From: Sinomicrobium oceani
GTDB taxonomy: Bacteria; Bacteroidota; Bacteroidia; Flavobacteriales; Flavobacteriaceae
Reading direction: 5' to 3'
Length of the DNA: 64,000 nt
NCBI RefSeq assembly: GCF_900119185.1
Contig: NZ_FPJE01000005.1
Coordinates: forward strand, 124,001-188,000
Shown here: positions 1 to 9,456 of the stretch, piece by piece
How positions within the stretch are numbered: position 1 is the stretch's first letter
How the letters are laid out: the number at the start of each line of letters is the position of its first letter
Translations under genes and position numbers: made by a program
Notes under the pieces: model-generated
Databases searched by the model: none
Seen by the model: the letters and a program-made list of their open reading frames with translations, nothing else
Told to the model about the DNA's origin: nothing

Positions 1-2186
1 CCATTCGGCCCGTAAACCCTAAGATGATAATTTTCATTTTCGAAATGATCCAGGGGCCATTCTTCCCGTATAGTGTCTCCCGCCTTTACTGCAAAAGGCC
101 ATGCTTTTACGGCTTCCATAGAGACGCTGCCGTCCTGGACCTCCTGTTTGTACTTTCCGGGTGCATAGACGTGAAAAGGTGCTCCTGCGGCCCTATTTCC
201 AAAAACGGCATCGGCCGCCCGGAATGCGATCTCAAAAGTCTTACGATCCTTTCCGAGTTTACCGTCTGCATAAAGCTCGTATGGTAATGCACAGGACTCC
301 TTAGTCCCTTTTTCCTGCACAGGCATATAAGGTACATCCGGATTTTCCCTGGCTTCACGTATCTGCGCATCGGACAAGGGACTGAAATTAGAAGGCACAT
401 CTTTAAAAGATGCATTATATACTTTCTGCATCCACAGGTTCCGGTCTACGAATTCATCATAACGAAAACCGGAAGGATCATAGGGTCGGAATGCCGAGGT
501 CAGATCGCTGCATATGGCACGCCGCCAGGAGCTGATATTGGTTTCCCGCACCTGTTTCCCCATGCGTTTCTCCAACCACTGTTCCATAAACATCAGGGTA
601 GAAGTTATATCACAGACCTCGGAATTCACCCAGCCTCCCCGTGTCCATGGAGAGGCCACGATCAGCGGCACCCTGTATCCGAGCCCTGCAGGACTCTCCC
701 GCGCATCTTCGGGCTTCATACCTTCTTTCCGGAGCTCCTCTTCCATCGTCACGAAATCCTGTGCCGTATCCAAACCTTCGGAATACGCATTTTTATGCCT
801 TGGGTCAGGGGCTACAAAAGGAGGTACATGATCGAAATACCCGTCGTTCTCATCATAGGTAAGTATAAAAACGGTCTTTTTCCATACTTCCGGGTTCCTG
901 GTAAGGATATCCAGCACTTCCGACACATACCATGCACCGTACCAGGGTGCGCTGGGATGGTCCGAAAACTTCTGCGGGGCGACCAGCCAGGAAACGGCAG
1001 GCAGCTCCCCGTTATTCACATCGGTCCGGAATTGATGCAGGATGTCTCCCTTCGGGATTTTCAGCGTACGTTCCTCCCCTTTTTCGGAATACGTAATGGT
1101 TTCGGTCTTGTGATAATCCGGATCTTCAATATTAGTGGTAAAAGCTTTTCTATGCAGGTTTTTCTGAAAATCGGAAAGCTTTTCAAAATTATCGGGGTTC
1201 CACACCCGGAGTTCTTCCGTAATTTTTTCGAGCTGGTTCTTTTTCTGATCCAGCGTATTGCGAAGCTTCTGTGTCTGTGCGGCCGGCAGTCTGCCGATCT
1301 CTTTCTGCAACGCTTCGATCTCGCCCGGAAGTTCTTCCCTTCTCTTCTTCAAAAACTGCTGGTGGCCCTTGCTATATCGTACATTAAACTGGGAGAACCA
1401 CTCCAGGTTGTTGTCTGTAAAATTGGCCAGAAGCGATTCGTCCTCACCTTCCAGTTCGGTTTGCAGACTGATCTCATTTTGGTACACCCGCCAGGATACT
1501 CCGTTTTCCTCCAGCCGTTCCGGAAAGGTTTTCCAATTCGCCTCTTTAGTATAGTACACCTCCGAGTTCCTTACATTGGGCGATGCCGTTGGGGATGCCC
1601 TGTGCGTTCCGCTCCAGAAAAAAAGACGATTGGTCGTAGTTCCTGTCAGTGATGAGCAAAAATGCTGGTCGAAAACCGTAAAAGCATCGGCAAAGGCATA
1701 GTAAAACGGAATATCTTCCCTGTTGTAATATCCGAGCGTAAAAGGAATGTCCTTATATGCTTTTCTCCAGGTTTGTTTTGCAACCAGCCATTTATCGTAT
1801 TTTCCATGATTACGGGCATCTACCTGGTTTTCCCATGAATGTGGCAGGTCGCCCATCCAGGTTGCTTTGGTTTCCTGCATGTTCAGACGGAACGGCACAT
1901 AGGTCTCTCCTTTGCTGTTCCGCTGCATCCAAACAGGATTTTTATCGGGCAATGCTATGGCTCGCGGATCGTTGTATCCCCTGACTCCTTTCAACGTGCC
2001 GAAACAATGATCAAACGACCTGTTTTCCTGCATCAGCAATACTACGTGTTCCGCATCTTCAAAAGAAGTGCCTTCGTCCGGGTTAATAGCCAGGGCTTTC
2101 TGGATAGAAGGTGGGAATGCCATGGTTACCCCCACTCCTCCAGTAAGCAGAGCGGCTTTTTTCAAAAAATCTCTTCTCGTATCCAT
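1..2186 (-). CDS. Phosphocholine-specific phospholipase C, Tat-exported (3' end outside window)
   Basis: Probable exported phospholipase C of the AcpA/PLC phosphoesterase family that cleaves the head group from phosphatidylcholine-type lipids. The frame is open from an ATG at 2186 to the window edge (728 codons), so the C-terminus is missing. A Tat signal is visible (RRDFLKK at residues 4-10, then a hydrophobic stretch). Family motifs are ENRSFDH at 54-60, a GTTTNR stretch near residue 180, and TYDENDGYFDH near residue 440. The last part in the window, with FHVYAPGKY and YHLRVYGPNG, resembles the DUF756 C-terminal domains typical of bacterial PC-PLC. It lies 86 bp downstream of a SusCD pair on the same strand, suggesting the enzyme releases what the transporter imports, or the reverse. 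Substrate (choline, ethanolamine or sphingolipid head group) is not determined by sequence alone. Confidence 0.9.
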   Translation of the reverse strand, partial: MDTRRDFLKKAALLTGGVGVTMAFPPSIQKALAINPDEGTSFEDAEHVVLLMQENRSFDHCFGTLKGVRGYNDPRAIALPDKNPVWMQRNSKGETYVPFRLNMQETKATWMGDLPHSWENQVDARNHGKYDKWLVAKQTWRKAYKDIPFTLGYYNREDIPFYYAFADAFTVFDQHFCSSLTGTTTNRLFFWSGTHRASPTASPNVRNSEVYYTKEANWKTFPERLEENGVSWRVYQNEISLQTELEGEDESLLANFTDNNLEWFSQFNVRYSKGHQQFLKKRREELPGEIEALQKEIGRLPAAQTQKLRNTLDQKKNQLEKITEELRVWNPDNFEKLSDFQKNLHRKAFTTNIEDPDYHKTETITYSEKGEERTLKIPKGDILHQFRTDVNNGELPAVSWLVAPQKFSDHPSAPWYGAWYVSEVLDILTRNPEVWKKTVFILTYDENDGYFDHVPPFVAPDPRHKNAYSEGLDTAQDFVTMEEELRKEGMKPEDARESPAGLGYRVPLIVASPWTRGGWVNSEVCDITSTLMFMEQWLEKRMGKQVRETNISSWRRAICSDLTSAFRPYDPSGFRYDEFVDRNLWMQKVYNASFKDVPSNFSPLSDAQIREARENPDVPYMPVQEKGTKESCALPYELYADGKLGKDRKTFEIAFRAADAVFGNRAAGAPFHVYAPGKYKQEVQDGSVSMEAVKAWPFAVKAGDTIREEWPLDHFENENYHLRVYGPN

Positions 2187-2272
2187 TTCATATCGTCTTA
2201 TATATGAAATCAGGAAATGCCGGAGACCAACATTTTGCATCCTCCCGGCATTCCCCGACTCATCACATTATA

Positions 2273-3826
2273 TTATTGCAATATCCACATCAGCTCATTC
2301 ACATTGTCATTACCGCTGTACTGCCTGTCTATAGCTTCATTCAGATGGGTACTGTTGTAATCCAGTTCATTCTGCGGGTATAGCCACCGAACTGGTAGCC
2401 TGTCTGAAGGTATATTTTCGTTGGTTGCAGGATTGACAGGAAATTCCGGATATCCCGTTCTGCGGTTTTCGTAAAACCCTTCCCTCGGCGCCTGCATAAA
2501 TGTACAAATATATTTTTGCGTAATAATCTGCTCCAGCTGCGCTTCAAAAGTCCCTGCAAACTGTACGGCAGGGGTATTGTCATAATAATTATCAATATAA
2601 TCCGCATCCATGAGGCGACCGTGATTGAATGCTGCTCTTTCCGGCGTATTTTCAGCTACAAAACTCATGGCAGCCCGAATACCTTCCCGATAAAAACTTT
2701 CGGCATTCCCGGAAATCCATCCGCGAATATTCCCTTCGGCAAGCATAAACTGTACTTGTGCATAACTCATTATAAATACCGGTTCTCCTTCCGGGATCTC
2801 CTTATACCTGTCATTGATATCCGAATAATCATCGGTAGCGTGAATAGACTGCATATCGGCATAAGGCATGGAGGGGTCCGTTCCTTTATAAGCATCATAA
2901 TCCGAAACATCGGCGCCTCCTTCTATCGCTACGGGTGAAGGAGCAGCATAGTAGAACAGGCGAAAGTCTTCGAATTCTTTTAACTTATCGATAATAACAC
3001 TGGACACCATCGGATATATGACCGACTGGTTTCCCAGCTTATAAAAAGGATACATCTGGTTGGCAGCATTGACATAATTCAACTCAAAATTATCCTCATT
3101 TCCCTGTATTAACGGGCGATTAGCGACTATATCCGCAAAACGTTCCCGCACCCTCAGGTCCGTGTCGGCAGTTTTCTTATACAAGTATAGCAAGACCTTC
3201 AATTCGAAAGCATTTACCGCTTTTCGCCATTGCCCGACATTTCCTTCATAGATCATATCACCTGTAAAATCTTCCCCGGCTGCGAAAAGGGCATCTGCTT
3301 CATCCAATTCGTCCAGGATCCCTGCAAATACCTCCTTCTGAGTATCGTATAAAGGGCGAAGATTGCTCTCGCTCTCTCCTTTAAGGGCATCGCTATACGG
3401 AATATCCCCGACCTCTATAGACATATTAAAAAAATTGACAGCTCTGACGAAATGTCGTAACGCCCGGTACGAATTGACTATACCTTCGCCCAGCCCTTCG
3501 GTAGATTCTGCATATTCCACCATCTTGTCTGCATCGACCAACCGGCTCATCTTATTAAAATCTGTCCGGCTGAACCTGTTATACTGTTCGTTTCGGGGAA
3601 ACTCGCTCCACAGAATATATTTGCTATACATGTGTTGCCCCATAAAATTACTCGCAATGTCTTCTCTGGTTATATTGAGGATAACCTGTGAGGCCAGAGT
3701 CTCCGGACTTCCGGAAGTGATTCCGTCCGGATTGGTATTGATTTCATCAAAATCGCCTGTACATGCGGTATGAAGAAGAAGTAACAAAGCACTCCCCAAA
3801 GCCGCTTTTTTATATATACTTTTCAT
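2273..3826 (-). CDS. SusD/RagB-like outer-membrane lipoprotein (SusD-like_2 type)
   Basis: Surface lipoprotein that would act as the substrate-capturing lid of a SusC transporter. The 517-residue product starts with a lipoprotein signal (KKAALGSALLLLLHTAC, lipidated Cys at 22), followed by DFDEINTNPDG, typical of the SusD-like_2 group. Many aromatic residues and an alpha-helical TPR-like pattern follow, and the C-terminal region has the usual GYPEFPVNPATNE-type stretch. It starts 5 bp after the susC stop, so the two are surely co-transcribed and probably translationally coupled. No glycoside hydrolase is nearby; the nearest enzyme is a phospholipase C, so a carbohydrate ligand should not be assumed. 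Confidence 0.93.
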   Translation of the reverse strand: MKSIYKKAALGSALLLLLHTACTGDFDEINTNPDGITSGSPETLASQVILNITREDIASNFMGQHMYSKYILWSEFPRNEQYNRFSRTDFNKMSRLVDADKMVEYAESTEGLGEGIVNSYRALRHFVRAVNFFNMSIEVGDIPYSDALKGESESNLRPLYDTQKEVFAGILDELDEADALFAAGEDFTGDMIYEGNVGQWRKAVNAFELKVLLYLYKKTADTDLRVRERFADIVANRPLIQGNEDNFELNYVNAANQMYPFYKLGNQSVIYPMVSSVIIDKLKEFEDFRLFYYAAPSPVAIEGGADVSDYDAYKGTDPSMPYADMQSIHATDDYSDINDRYKEIPEGEPVFIMSYAQVQFMLAEGNIRGWISGNAESFYREGIRAAMSFVAENTPERAAFNHGRLMDADYIDNYYDNTPAVQFAGTFEAQLEQIITQKYICTFMQAPREGFYENRRTGYPEFPVNPATNENIPSDRLPVRWLYPQNELDYNSTHLNEAIDRQYSGNDNVNELMWILQ

Positions 3827-3831
3827 GTTTT

Positions 3832-6800
3832 CTATTTTTTGGATTTATCGGGATTGGCTATATGCAGATTAATATTCAACCCTACAAACCGTTGTGAAGG
3901 GGAAGAAAGCTCACTGTCGTTATTGGAATCCGGATCTGCAAAACGGAAATCCTTGGTCCACAAAAATACGTTCTGCGCCGTCAGGGATACTCTCGCCCTG
4001 CTCATCCCCCAACGTTCGCTAACCGATTTCGGAAGCGTGTACCCGATAGCTATTTCACGCAACTTGAAAAAGGTCGCGTCCGAAGCACCGAGCGTTCCGT
4101 CTCCATACCTACGGGCATACGTTTCGTAAGACACCTTGGTATCGTTGGAAGCATACGTACGGGTATCCTCTGTAATGCGACCGTATTGATCGTAAGTAAC
4201 AGTACCGGAGACCACCTGCACCCCATTACCCACATAAGACGTATTTCCGTTCACCACTTCATCGTACCGCCATTGGTTATCACTATCGGGATGCGATCCG
4301 GTATCCCACATTTTATACGATGTATAGTTGTACAATGTACCGCCTACGCGACCGTCAAAGCTAAGATGAAAATCAAAGTCCTTCCAGGTCAGCGCGTTGG
4401 TAAAACCCCAGATAAAATCGGGGTCCGTATATCCGAAAACCGAACCATAATCACTCCGTACAGGAAGCCCCCCGGTATTATGGATCACATTGCCATCCGG
4501 ATCCCGTAACCAAGCATTTCCGGTATAAACATCTACCCTTCCTCCGGATTTTGTCCAAAGATTGTTTGCCGAATAATCCGGATCGAGATCTTTGTAGTAC
4601 AGATGTGTCTTCGACCAGTTGATACTCATATCCCAGGTGAAGTCTTCTTTTTTGATTATCCCTGCATTCAGCGTTATTTCCAACCCTTTTCTCAACAGGG
4701 TTTCTTTGGTATTTACAAGGATCCCCGAAAATCCGGAAGAACCTGCTATAGACGCATATATCTGCCTGTCGTAATTATAAACGTTGTAGTAAGCGACATC
4801 CACGTTCAGGCGGTTCTGTAAAAAATAGGCTGCTGTTCCGATCTCCCAGGTCCTTTTTATCTCCGGAGAGATATCTTCATCTCTTCGGATGTTTCTCGTA
4901 TAGGAGGCACTGTTATAATCTCCCCAGGTACCGATATTCAAACTGTAATTGATATTGGTATCATATACATCGAGATCTTCTTTGGACTGTGTCCAGGACC
5001 CTCTTACTTTCCAGAGATCCATCCATTCGGGCAGGGTAGCCAGTTCATTGATCAGTACACTTCCCGCTACCGACGGATAAAAGAAAGACCTGGTGGAAGC
5101 CGGCAGGGATGAACTCCAGTCATTACGTCCGGTAACATCGACAAAAACGGCATCTTTCCAGGAAAAAGAAGCCAGCCCCAACAAACTGTTTACCTGTTTT
5201 TCTGTTCTGGACGAAGACACATTAGGCCTTTCTTTGGAATTATTCAGGGAGTATATTCCCGGAACCACCAATCCGTTCCTGGTAGAACTACCAAGGTATT
5301 CGTTTTCCCATTTAAACATGGATGCCCCTGCAGTCAGATCGATATCAAAATCGGTCCATACATCTTTTTTCTCGTAATTGAAGAGCAGGTCCGTATTCAG
5401 ACTGTATCCTTTATATTGGTTCACACTATACATTCCGTTGGCATGCCAGCCGCGGGTAGAGTTGATCCCGGGCGGATTTCTCCTCCTGTTGGTATTGGAA
5501 TAAAAATCGTAACCTACACGAGCTGTAATTTTCGCTCCCGAGAAAGGTTTGTACGAAGACGTTATATTACCATTAAGCATATTATTCTCCTGCCCGTTCA
5601 GTTTTTCGTAAGCGATGAGATAAGGATTATCGTACCAGGCTTTGTAATGCCAGTTCTGCTCCTGGTTTGGAACCACCCAATAATCCCGGAACTTCCTGAC
5701 ATCGTATTCGGGGCCGGTCCACATCAACAACTGATAGATATACCCCTGGTCTCCGTATCCCGCTCCTGTAGTCTGCGGAGCCGTGCTGCGATTATATCCC
5801 AGGGTACTTTGAAGTTCGAAATCATCGCCGAGTTTCAGCTTCCCGGTTACGTTGGCATTGAGCCTGTTGAGACGCAGGTTGGGATACTGTCCTTTATTAT
5901 ACACGTGGGTGATGGAGGTGCGTATGGACCCGATATCACCGGTTCGGGCAAAACTTACGTTATTGTTGGCTATAAAACCGGGTTCGAGGAAATTCTTAAA
6001 ATTATTTTTCCCCCTTGAGGTCAGCTCCATAACCTCGAGTTGCTTGGTTTCGGGATTCCATTGCTCTTCCATAATTCCCGCATCGAGTTTGTTCCCCCAA
6101 ACATAATCTACAGCATTGTATTCTCCGCCGATACCAGCACTGTAAGAATGCTGTACTTTGGGAAGTGCGAGATAACCGGCAAACATCATATTGTTGCTGT
6201 TTACGGAAATCCCGTTACCTCCGCTCTTGGTCGTAATCACTATAGCTCCTCCGCCTCCACGTATACCATATAAGGCGGATGCCGTTGCCCCTTTGAGTAC
6301 ATCCATACTTTCTATATCGTCAGGTGCGATCTGCTGAAGTGTCATATTACTATACGGAACGCCATCTACCACAAGTAACGGATTCTGAGTTCCTCCCCGA
6401 AGGCGTATCTGGGGCGCCTGGTTAAACTCCGTACTATTCTGTATACGAAGTCCTGCTACCTTTCCGGTAAGTGACGTAGCCACATCAACGCCTTTCACTT
6501 CCTGAACAGCATCTCCGCTCACACGCTGTACCGCATACCCGAGTTTTTTCTCTTCTCTTTTGATACCCAGCGCAGTAACCACTACATTCTCGAGAGCCTG
6601 TACGTCCTCCTGCATCGCTACGTTGATGGATGTACGTGTCCCCACGGTTTCTTCTTTTCGTTGAAAACCGATGTAACTGAACACCAGAATGCTCTCCGTA
6701 TCCGGAACAATCAGTTCGTATTTACCATCCATATCGGTAATAGCTCCCTGTGTCCCGTTTTTCACGAAGACAGACACACCCGGCAGGGGAAACCCGTCTC

Positions 6801-6966
6801 CCTCTGAGGTTACCTGTCCGCTAACCTGAATTCCCTGATCTGCCTGTTCATACCCGTTGCCACGTTCACCTTTTGCAGCAAACAACAAGGCGACATGCAG
6901 CAACGAGGCCAGTAGAAAACCTGTCTTTCCCCAAAACAGGATCCCTCGTTTAGTTTTGTTTCTCAT
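3832..6966 (-). CDS. SusC/RagA-family TonB-linked outer-membrane transporter
   Basis: TonB-dependent outer-membrane channel, 1044 residues, partner of the SusD gene downstream. Order seen: signal peptide (to about residue 32), a carboxypeptidase-regulatory-like domain (about 46-122, with GVSVFVKNGTQGAITDMDGKY), a TonB-box-like stretch ENVVVTALG at 126-134, the plug (about 140-245, with LLVVDGVPYSN and ESMDVLKGATASALYG) and a long beta-barrel to the C-terminus. Length is normal for SusC. It depends on ExbBD-TonB energy; such a set lies at 36569-38685. No sigma/anti-sigma pair is adjacent and there is no extra N-terminal signalling domain, so regulation is probably not of the FecIR type. A perfect 36-bp palindrome sits 100 bp upstream of its start. 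Confidence 0.95.
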   Translation of the reverse strand: MRNKTKRGILFWGKTGFLLASLLHVALLFAAKGERGNGYEQADQGIQVSGQVTSEGDGFPLPGVSVFVKNGTQGAITDMDGKYELIVPDTESILVFSYIGFQRKEETVGTRTSINVAMQEDVQALENVVVTALGIKREEKKLGYAVQRVSGDAVQEVKGVDVATSLTGKVAGLRIQNSTEFNQAPQIRLRGGTQNPLLVVDGVPYSNMTLQQIAPDDIESMDVLKGATASALYGIRGGGGAIVITTKSGGNGISVNSNNMMFAGYLALPKVQHSYSAGIGGEYNAVDYVWGNKLDAGIMEEQWNPETKQLEVMELTSRGKNNFKNFLEPGFIANNNVSFARTGDIGSIRTSITHVYNKGQYPNLRLNRLNANVTGKLKLGDDFELQSTLGYNRSTAPQTTGAGYGDQGYIYQLLMWTGPEYDVRKFRDYWVVPNQEQNWHYKAWYDNPYLIAYEKLNGQENNMLNGNITSSYKPFSGAKITARVGYDFYSNTNRRRNPPGINSTRGWHANGMYSVNQYKGYSLNTDLLFNYEKKDVWTDFDIDLTAGASMFKWENEYLGSSTRNGLVVPGIYSLNNSKERPNVSSSRTEKQVNSLLGLASFSWKDAVFVDVTGRNDWSSSLPASTRSFFYPSVAGSVLINELATLPEWMDLWKVRGSWTQSKEDLDVYDTNINYSLNIGTWGDYNSASYTRNIRRDEDISPEIKRTWEIGTAAYFLQNRLNVDVAYYNVYNYDRQIYASIAGSSGFSGILVNTKETLLRKGLEITLNAGIIKKEDFTWDMSINWSKTHLYYKDLDPDYSANNLWTKSGGRVDVYTGNAWLRDPDGNVIHNTGGLPVRSDYGSVFGYTDPDFIWGFTNALTWKDFDFHLSFDGRVGGTLYNYTSYKMWDTGSHPDSDNQWRYDEVVNGNTSYVGNGVQVVSGTVTYDQYGRITEDTRTYASNDTKVSYETYARRYGDGTLGASDATFFKLREIAIGYTLPKSVSERWGMSRARVSLTAQNVFLWTKDFRFADPDSNNDSELSSPSQRFVGLNINLHIANPDKSKK

Positions 6967-7340
6967 CTTTAATTTGGTTTTAGTTAATTAGCATTAATTA
7001 GTCCTCTGCTATTACTGTTTCCGTATCGGCCGGTTTGCCCGCACAAAAAACAGCCCGATAGCATTATTCTTATAGGTGTTATCGATAACACCTATAAGAA
7101 TTTTCCTTCTGGTTACAAGTATAAATGATGCTTTAATTTCCCCCGCAAAGGTGTCTATAAATCCCTGTTTTCCGGGTTTTCTTAAAGTGATCAAAAAGTT
7201 ACGATTACATCACTCCTCATTGCAATCATCTTCCTTACGGACGTTAATCTGTTATGCAAACCCACTAAAAATCAACAACACAAACAGGTTATTCTGTTTT
7301 CTCACCCTTTTTTCTTCTTAATATTCGGTTAACACGGTCT
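6967..7340. other. 374-bp spacer between the amine operon and susC
   Basis: No convincing gene. It must hold the end of the aldehyde dehydrogenase operon transcript and the susC promoter, both on the minus strand. The only strong structure is the perfect palindrome at 7066-7101. I found no clear TAnnTTTG box for susC. Confidence 0.6.
7066..7101. repeat. Perfect 36-bp palindrome (18-bp arms, no spacer)
   Basis: The two 18-base halves meet at the central ATCGAT and pair without mismatch; pairing stops at 7065/7102. It is 240 bp downstream of the aldehyde dehydrogenase stop and 100 bp upstream of susC. It could be a hairpin terminator for the upstream operon or a binding site for a dimeric regulator of susCD. 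There is no clear T-run right after it on the minus strand, which argues against a standard intrinsic terminator. Confidence 0.75.
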
Positions 7341-8711
7341 TTACGAAGGTTTTCTCCAATGATATGCTTTGGGCCGTGTAAATGCCCTGATCCCTTGTAC
7401 GGAAAGTGTCGCTCCGAGTCCGGAATTCCTTCGTCCCGACCAGGGAACATAAGGACTCACCCGATCACAGCAGTTCCAGTACACGGTACCTGTATCCATG
7501 ACATCAAGAATGGCCTTGGCCCGTTGTTCGTCTGCGCAGAAAACGGCTGCCGTAAGTCCGTAACCGGTATCCTGCATGAGCCTTACAGCCTCTTCGTCTG
7601 AGCTTACTTTCTGTATCCCTATGACCGGACCAAAAGACTCCTCTTTCATAATATCCATTTCGTGATTACAGTTTATGAGTACGGCAGGCTCTATATAATA
7701 GCCTTTTCCCGGAACACGCTCTCCTCCTGTTCTGAGCGTTGCTCCTTTATGCACGGCATCTTCCACCTGTTTGGCAAGCACTTCGAGTTGTGCTTCGCGG
7801 GTCACGGGGCCGATAAAGGTATCGGGCGACGCGGGGTCTCCCATAGTGTAGGTTCCCACCTCCTGCACAAAAGCTTCTACGAATTCATTATAAATACTTT
7901 CGGCAACATAGATCCGCTCTACAGCACAACAACTTTGTCCGTTGTTATAAAAAGCCCCTTCGGCAGCATGGATTGCAGCCTGTTTCACATCTGCCACATC
8001 ATCTGCGATGTACAACGGGTCTTTCCCTCCCAGTTCCAGTTGTAGCGGAACAAGTTTACGGGCGACCGTTTCTGCAATATGGACCCCGGTCTTATAGGAC
8101 CCGGTAAAAAAGTAACCGTCAAAGTTCAGCTCCAGCATGGACTGCCCCAATTTTCCATCACCGATAACACATTGAAAGACATCCCGGGGAACTCCGGATA
8201 AATGCATGTACTTTTCAAACTGCTTTCCCGTCATCGCCGCATATTCCGAAGGTTTGTACATGACGGCATTTCCTGCAACAAGAGCATATAAGAACACATT
8301 GTATCCTACATTATACGGGAAATTCCAGGCAGATATATTTGCTATCACCCCCAAAGGTTCGTAGGTAATTTTCTCATGTGTATTTCCCGTATCGGTCATC
8401 ACCTCATCCGCAAGTACACGCACGGCATATTCCGACAGGTGTTCTATCCTGTTATGGGCACCGTTTATTTCGTTTAACGACTGCTGTATGGGCTTACCGG
8501 TCTCGGCCGTAAGCACAGCGGCAAGCTCATTCTTATTTGTTCTTACCAGATCTCCGAATTTCCGGATACACTCCAGGCGCTCCCCCGGGGTACGCAATGC
8601 CCATGCTTTCTGACCGGCCTTCAAGGCACTGAACTTACCGGAAAGCGTCTCGGCAGTATCTTCCTGATATTCGGCAATGATTGCTTCCGTTGCAGGATTA
8701 CATATTTTCAT
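7341..8711 (-). CDS. NAD(P)-dependent aldehyde dehydrogenase of the gamma-glutamyl amine operon
   Basis: Aldehyde dehydrogenase superfamily member, 456 residues, cytoplasmic. It has the NAD-binding and catalytic order expected: WNFPYNVGYNVF near 129-140, catalytic Glu in LELGGK (E226) and catalytic Cys in GQSCCA (C261), then the EEsFGPV-type stretch near residue 370. It is the last gene of a five-gene operon and begins 2 bp after the hydrolase stop. In this context it would oxidise a gamma-glutamyl aldehyde, made by the iron alcohol dehydrogenase two genes upstream, to the gamma-glutamyl acid, the role PuuC plays in putrescine breakdown. The family alone (succinate-semialdehyde type) would not give the substrate; that comes from the neighbours. 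Confidence 0.9.
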   Translation of the reverse strand: MKICNPATEAIIAEYQEDTAETLSGKFSALKAGQKAWALRTPGERLECIRKFGDLVRTNKNELAAVLTAETGKPIQQSLNEINGAHNRIEHLSEYAVRVLADEVMTDTGNTHEKITYEPLGVIANISAWNFPYNVGYNVFLYALVAGNAVMYKPSEYAAMTGKQFEKYMHLSGVPRDVFQCVIGDGKLGQSMLELNFDGYFFTGSYKTGVHIAETVARKLVPLQLELGGKDPLYIADDVADVKQAAIHAAEGAFYNNGQSCCAVERIYVAESIYNEFVEAFVQEVGTYTMGDPASPDTFIGPVTREAQLEVLAKQVEDAVHKGATLRTGGERVPGKGYYIEPAVLINCNHEMDIMKEESFGPVIGIQKVSSDEEAVRLMQDTGYGLTAAVFCADEQRAKAILDVMDTGTVYWNCCDRVSPYVPWSGRRNSGLGATLSVQGIRAFTRPKAYHWRKPS

Positions 8712-8713
8712 AA

Positions 8714-9454
8714 TTAAGATTTTACGTGTTCGAGAAATGCATTGTACAGCGTATCTTCACTGATCAGTTCTCCCCGAAGGGTATGTGTAAATTCCGGATG
8801 CCATTGTACACCGAGTACCTTACCTTCCGGTGCTTTTTTATATCCGAAAGCCTCTACAAGCCCGTCCCGGGATGTGGCATAGATCTCCAGGTTTTTCCCC
8901 AGATCTTTCACAGCCTGGTGATGCACGGTATTGACATAAGGTTCCGGTACATCCCGATACAATGTATCCAGGTAGGTCCCCGGCACAAATTCTATACGAT
9001 GTTTTATGGTATCGTAGCGTTCGGCCGAACGGTGAATATCCTTCCCGGTCGTCTGGGTCGCAATATCCTGGTATAAGCTACCTCCGAAATATACATTCAT
9101 CAGTTGCATCCCACGGCAAATCCCGAAAACAGGTTTGCTGTTTTTCATCGCAAAGTCGAGCATATACAACTCATACCGGTCCCTGTAGGCATCTCCTTTC
9201 CAAGGACCTACAGGGGTTTCCCCATAAGTTTCCGGAGCGAGATCCGTTCCTCCCTGAAATACAAAACCGTCCATTTCGGATAAAATATCATCCAGAAAAT
9301 CCTTTTTTACGTCGGGGATCAGCACCGGCAATATCCCTTTCCGCGTAATATAGCGTGCCATATCGTTCTCCAGGTAATTCAGCGATTTCGGTCCGAAAAC
9401 ATTACGTTGTTTGTCCGGATACATAAAGCAGGAGGAAATCCCTATCTTTCTCAT
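8714..9454 (-). CDS. Gamma-glutamyl amide hydrolase, PuuD-like class I glutamine amidotransferase fold
   Basis: Peptidase C26 family hydrolase that splits a gamma-glutamyl-amide bond and releases glutamate. The 246-residue protein shows the nucleophile motif FGICRGMQLMN (C113), the FQGGTDLAPETY substrate-loop motif near residues 66-77, and the His-Glu pair in GVQWHPEF near residue 220. There is no signal peptide. It lies 2 bp from each neighbour in the operon. Acting last, it would release the product acid (glycine if the substrate is ethanolamine) and regenerate glutamate for the ligase. A role restricted to gamma-glutamyl-GABA, as in E. coli PuuD, is possible but fits poorly with the alcohol dehydrogenase and permease here. 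Confidence 0.88.
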   Translation of the reverse strand: MRKIGISSCFMYPDKQRNVFGPKSLNYLENDMARYITRKGILPVLIPDVKKDFLDDILSEMDGFVFQGGTDLAPETYGETPVGPWKGDAYRDRYELYMLDFAMKNSKPVFGICRGMQLMNVYFGGSLYQDIATQTTGKDIHRSAERYDTIKHRIEFVPGTYLDTLYRDVPEPYVNTVHHQAVKDLGKNLEIYATSRDGLVEAFGYKKAPEGKVLGVQWHPEFTHTLRGELISEDTLYNAFLEHVKS

Positions 9455-9456
9455 AT

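Noticed and set aside
795-1652. 285-codon frame on the plus strand
   Set aside because: It runs antisense through the phospholipase C gene, whose motifs are clear; the translation has no recognisable features.
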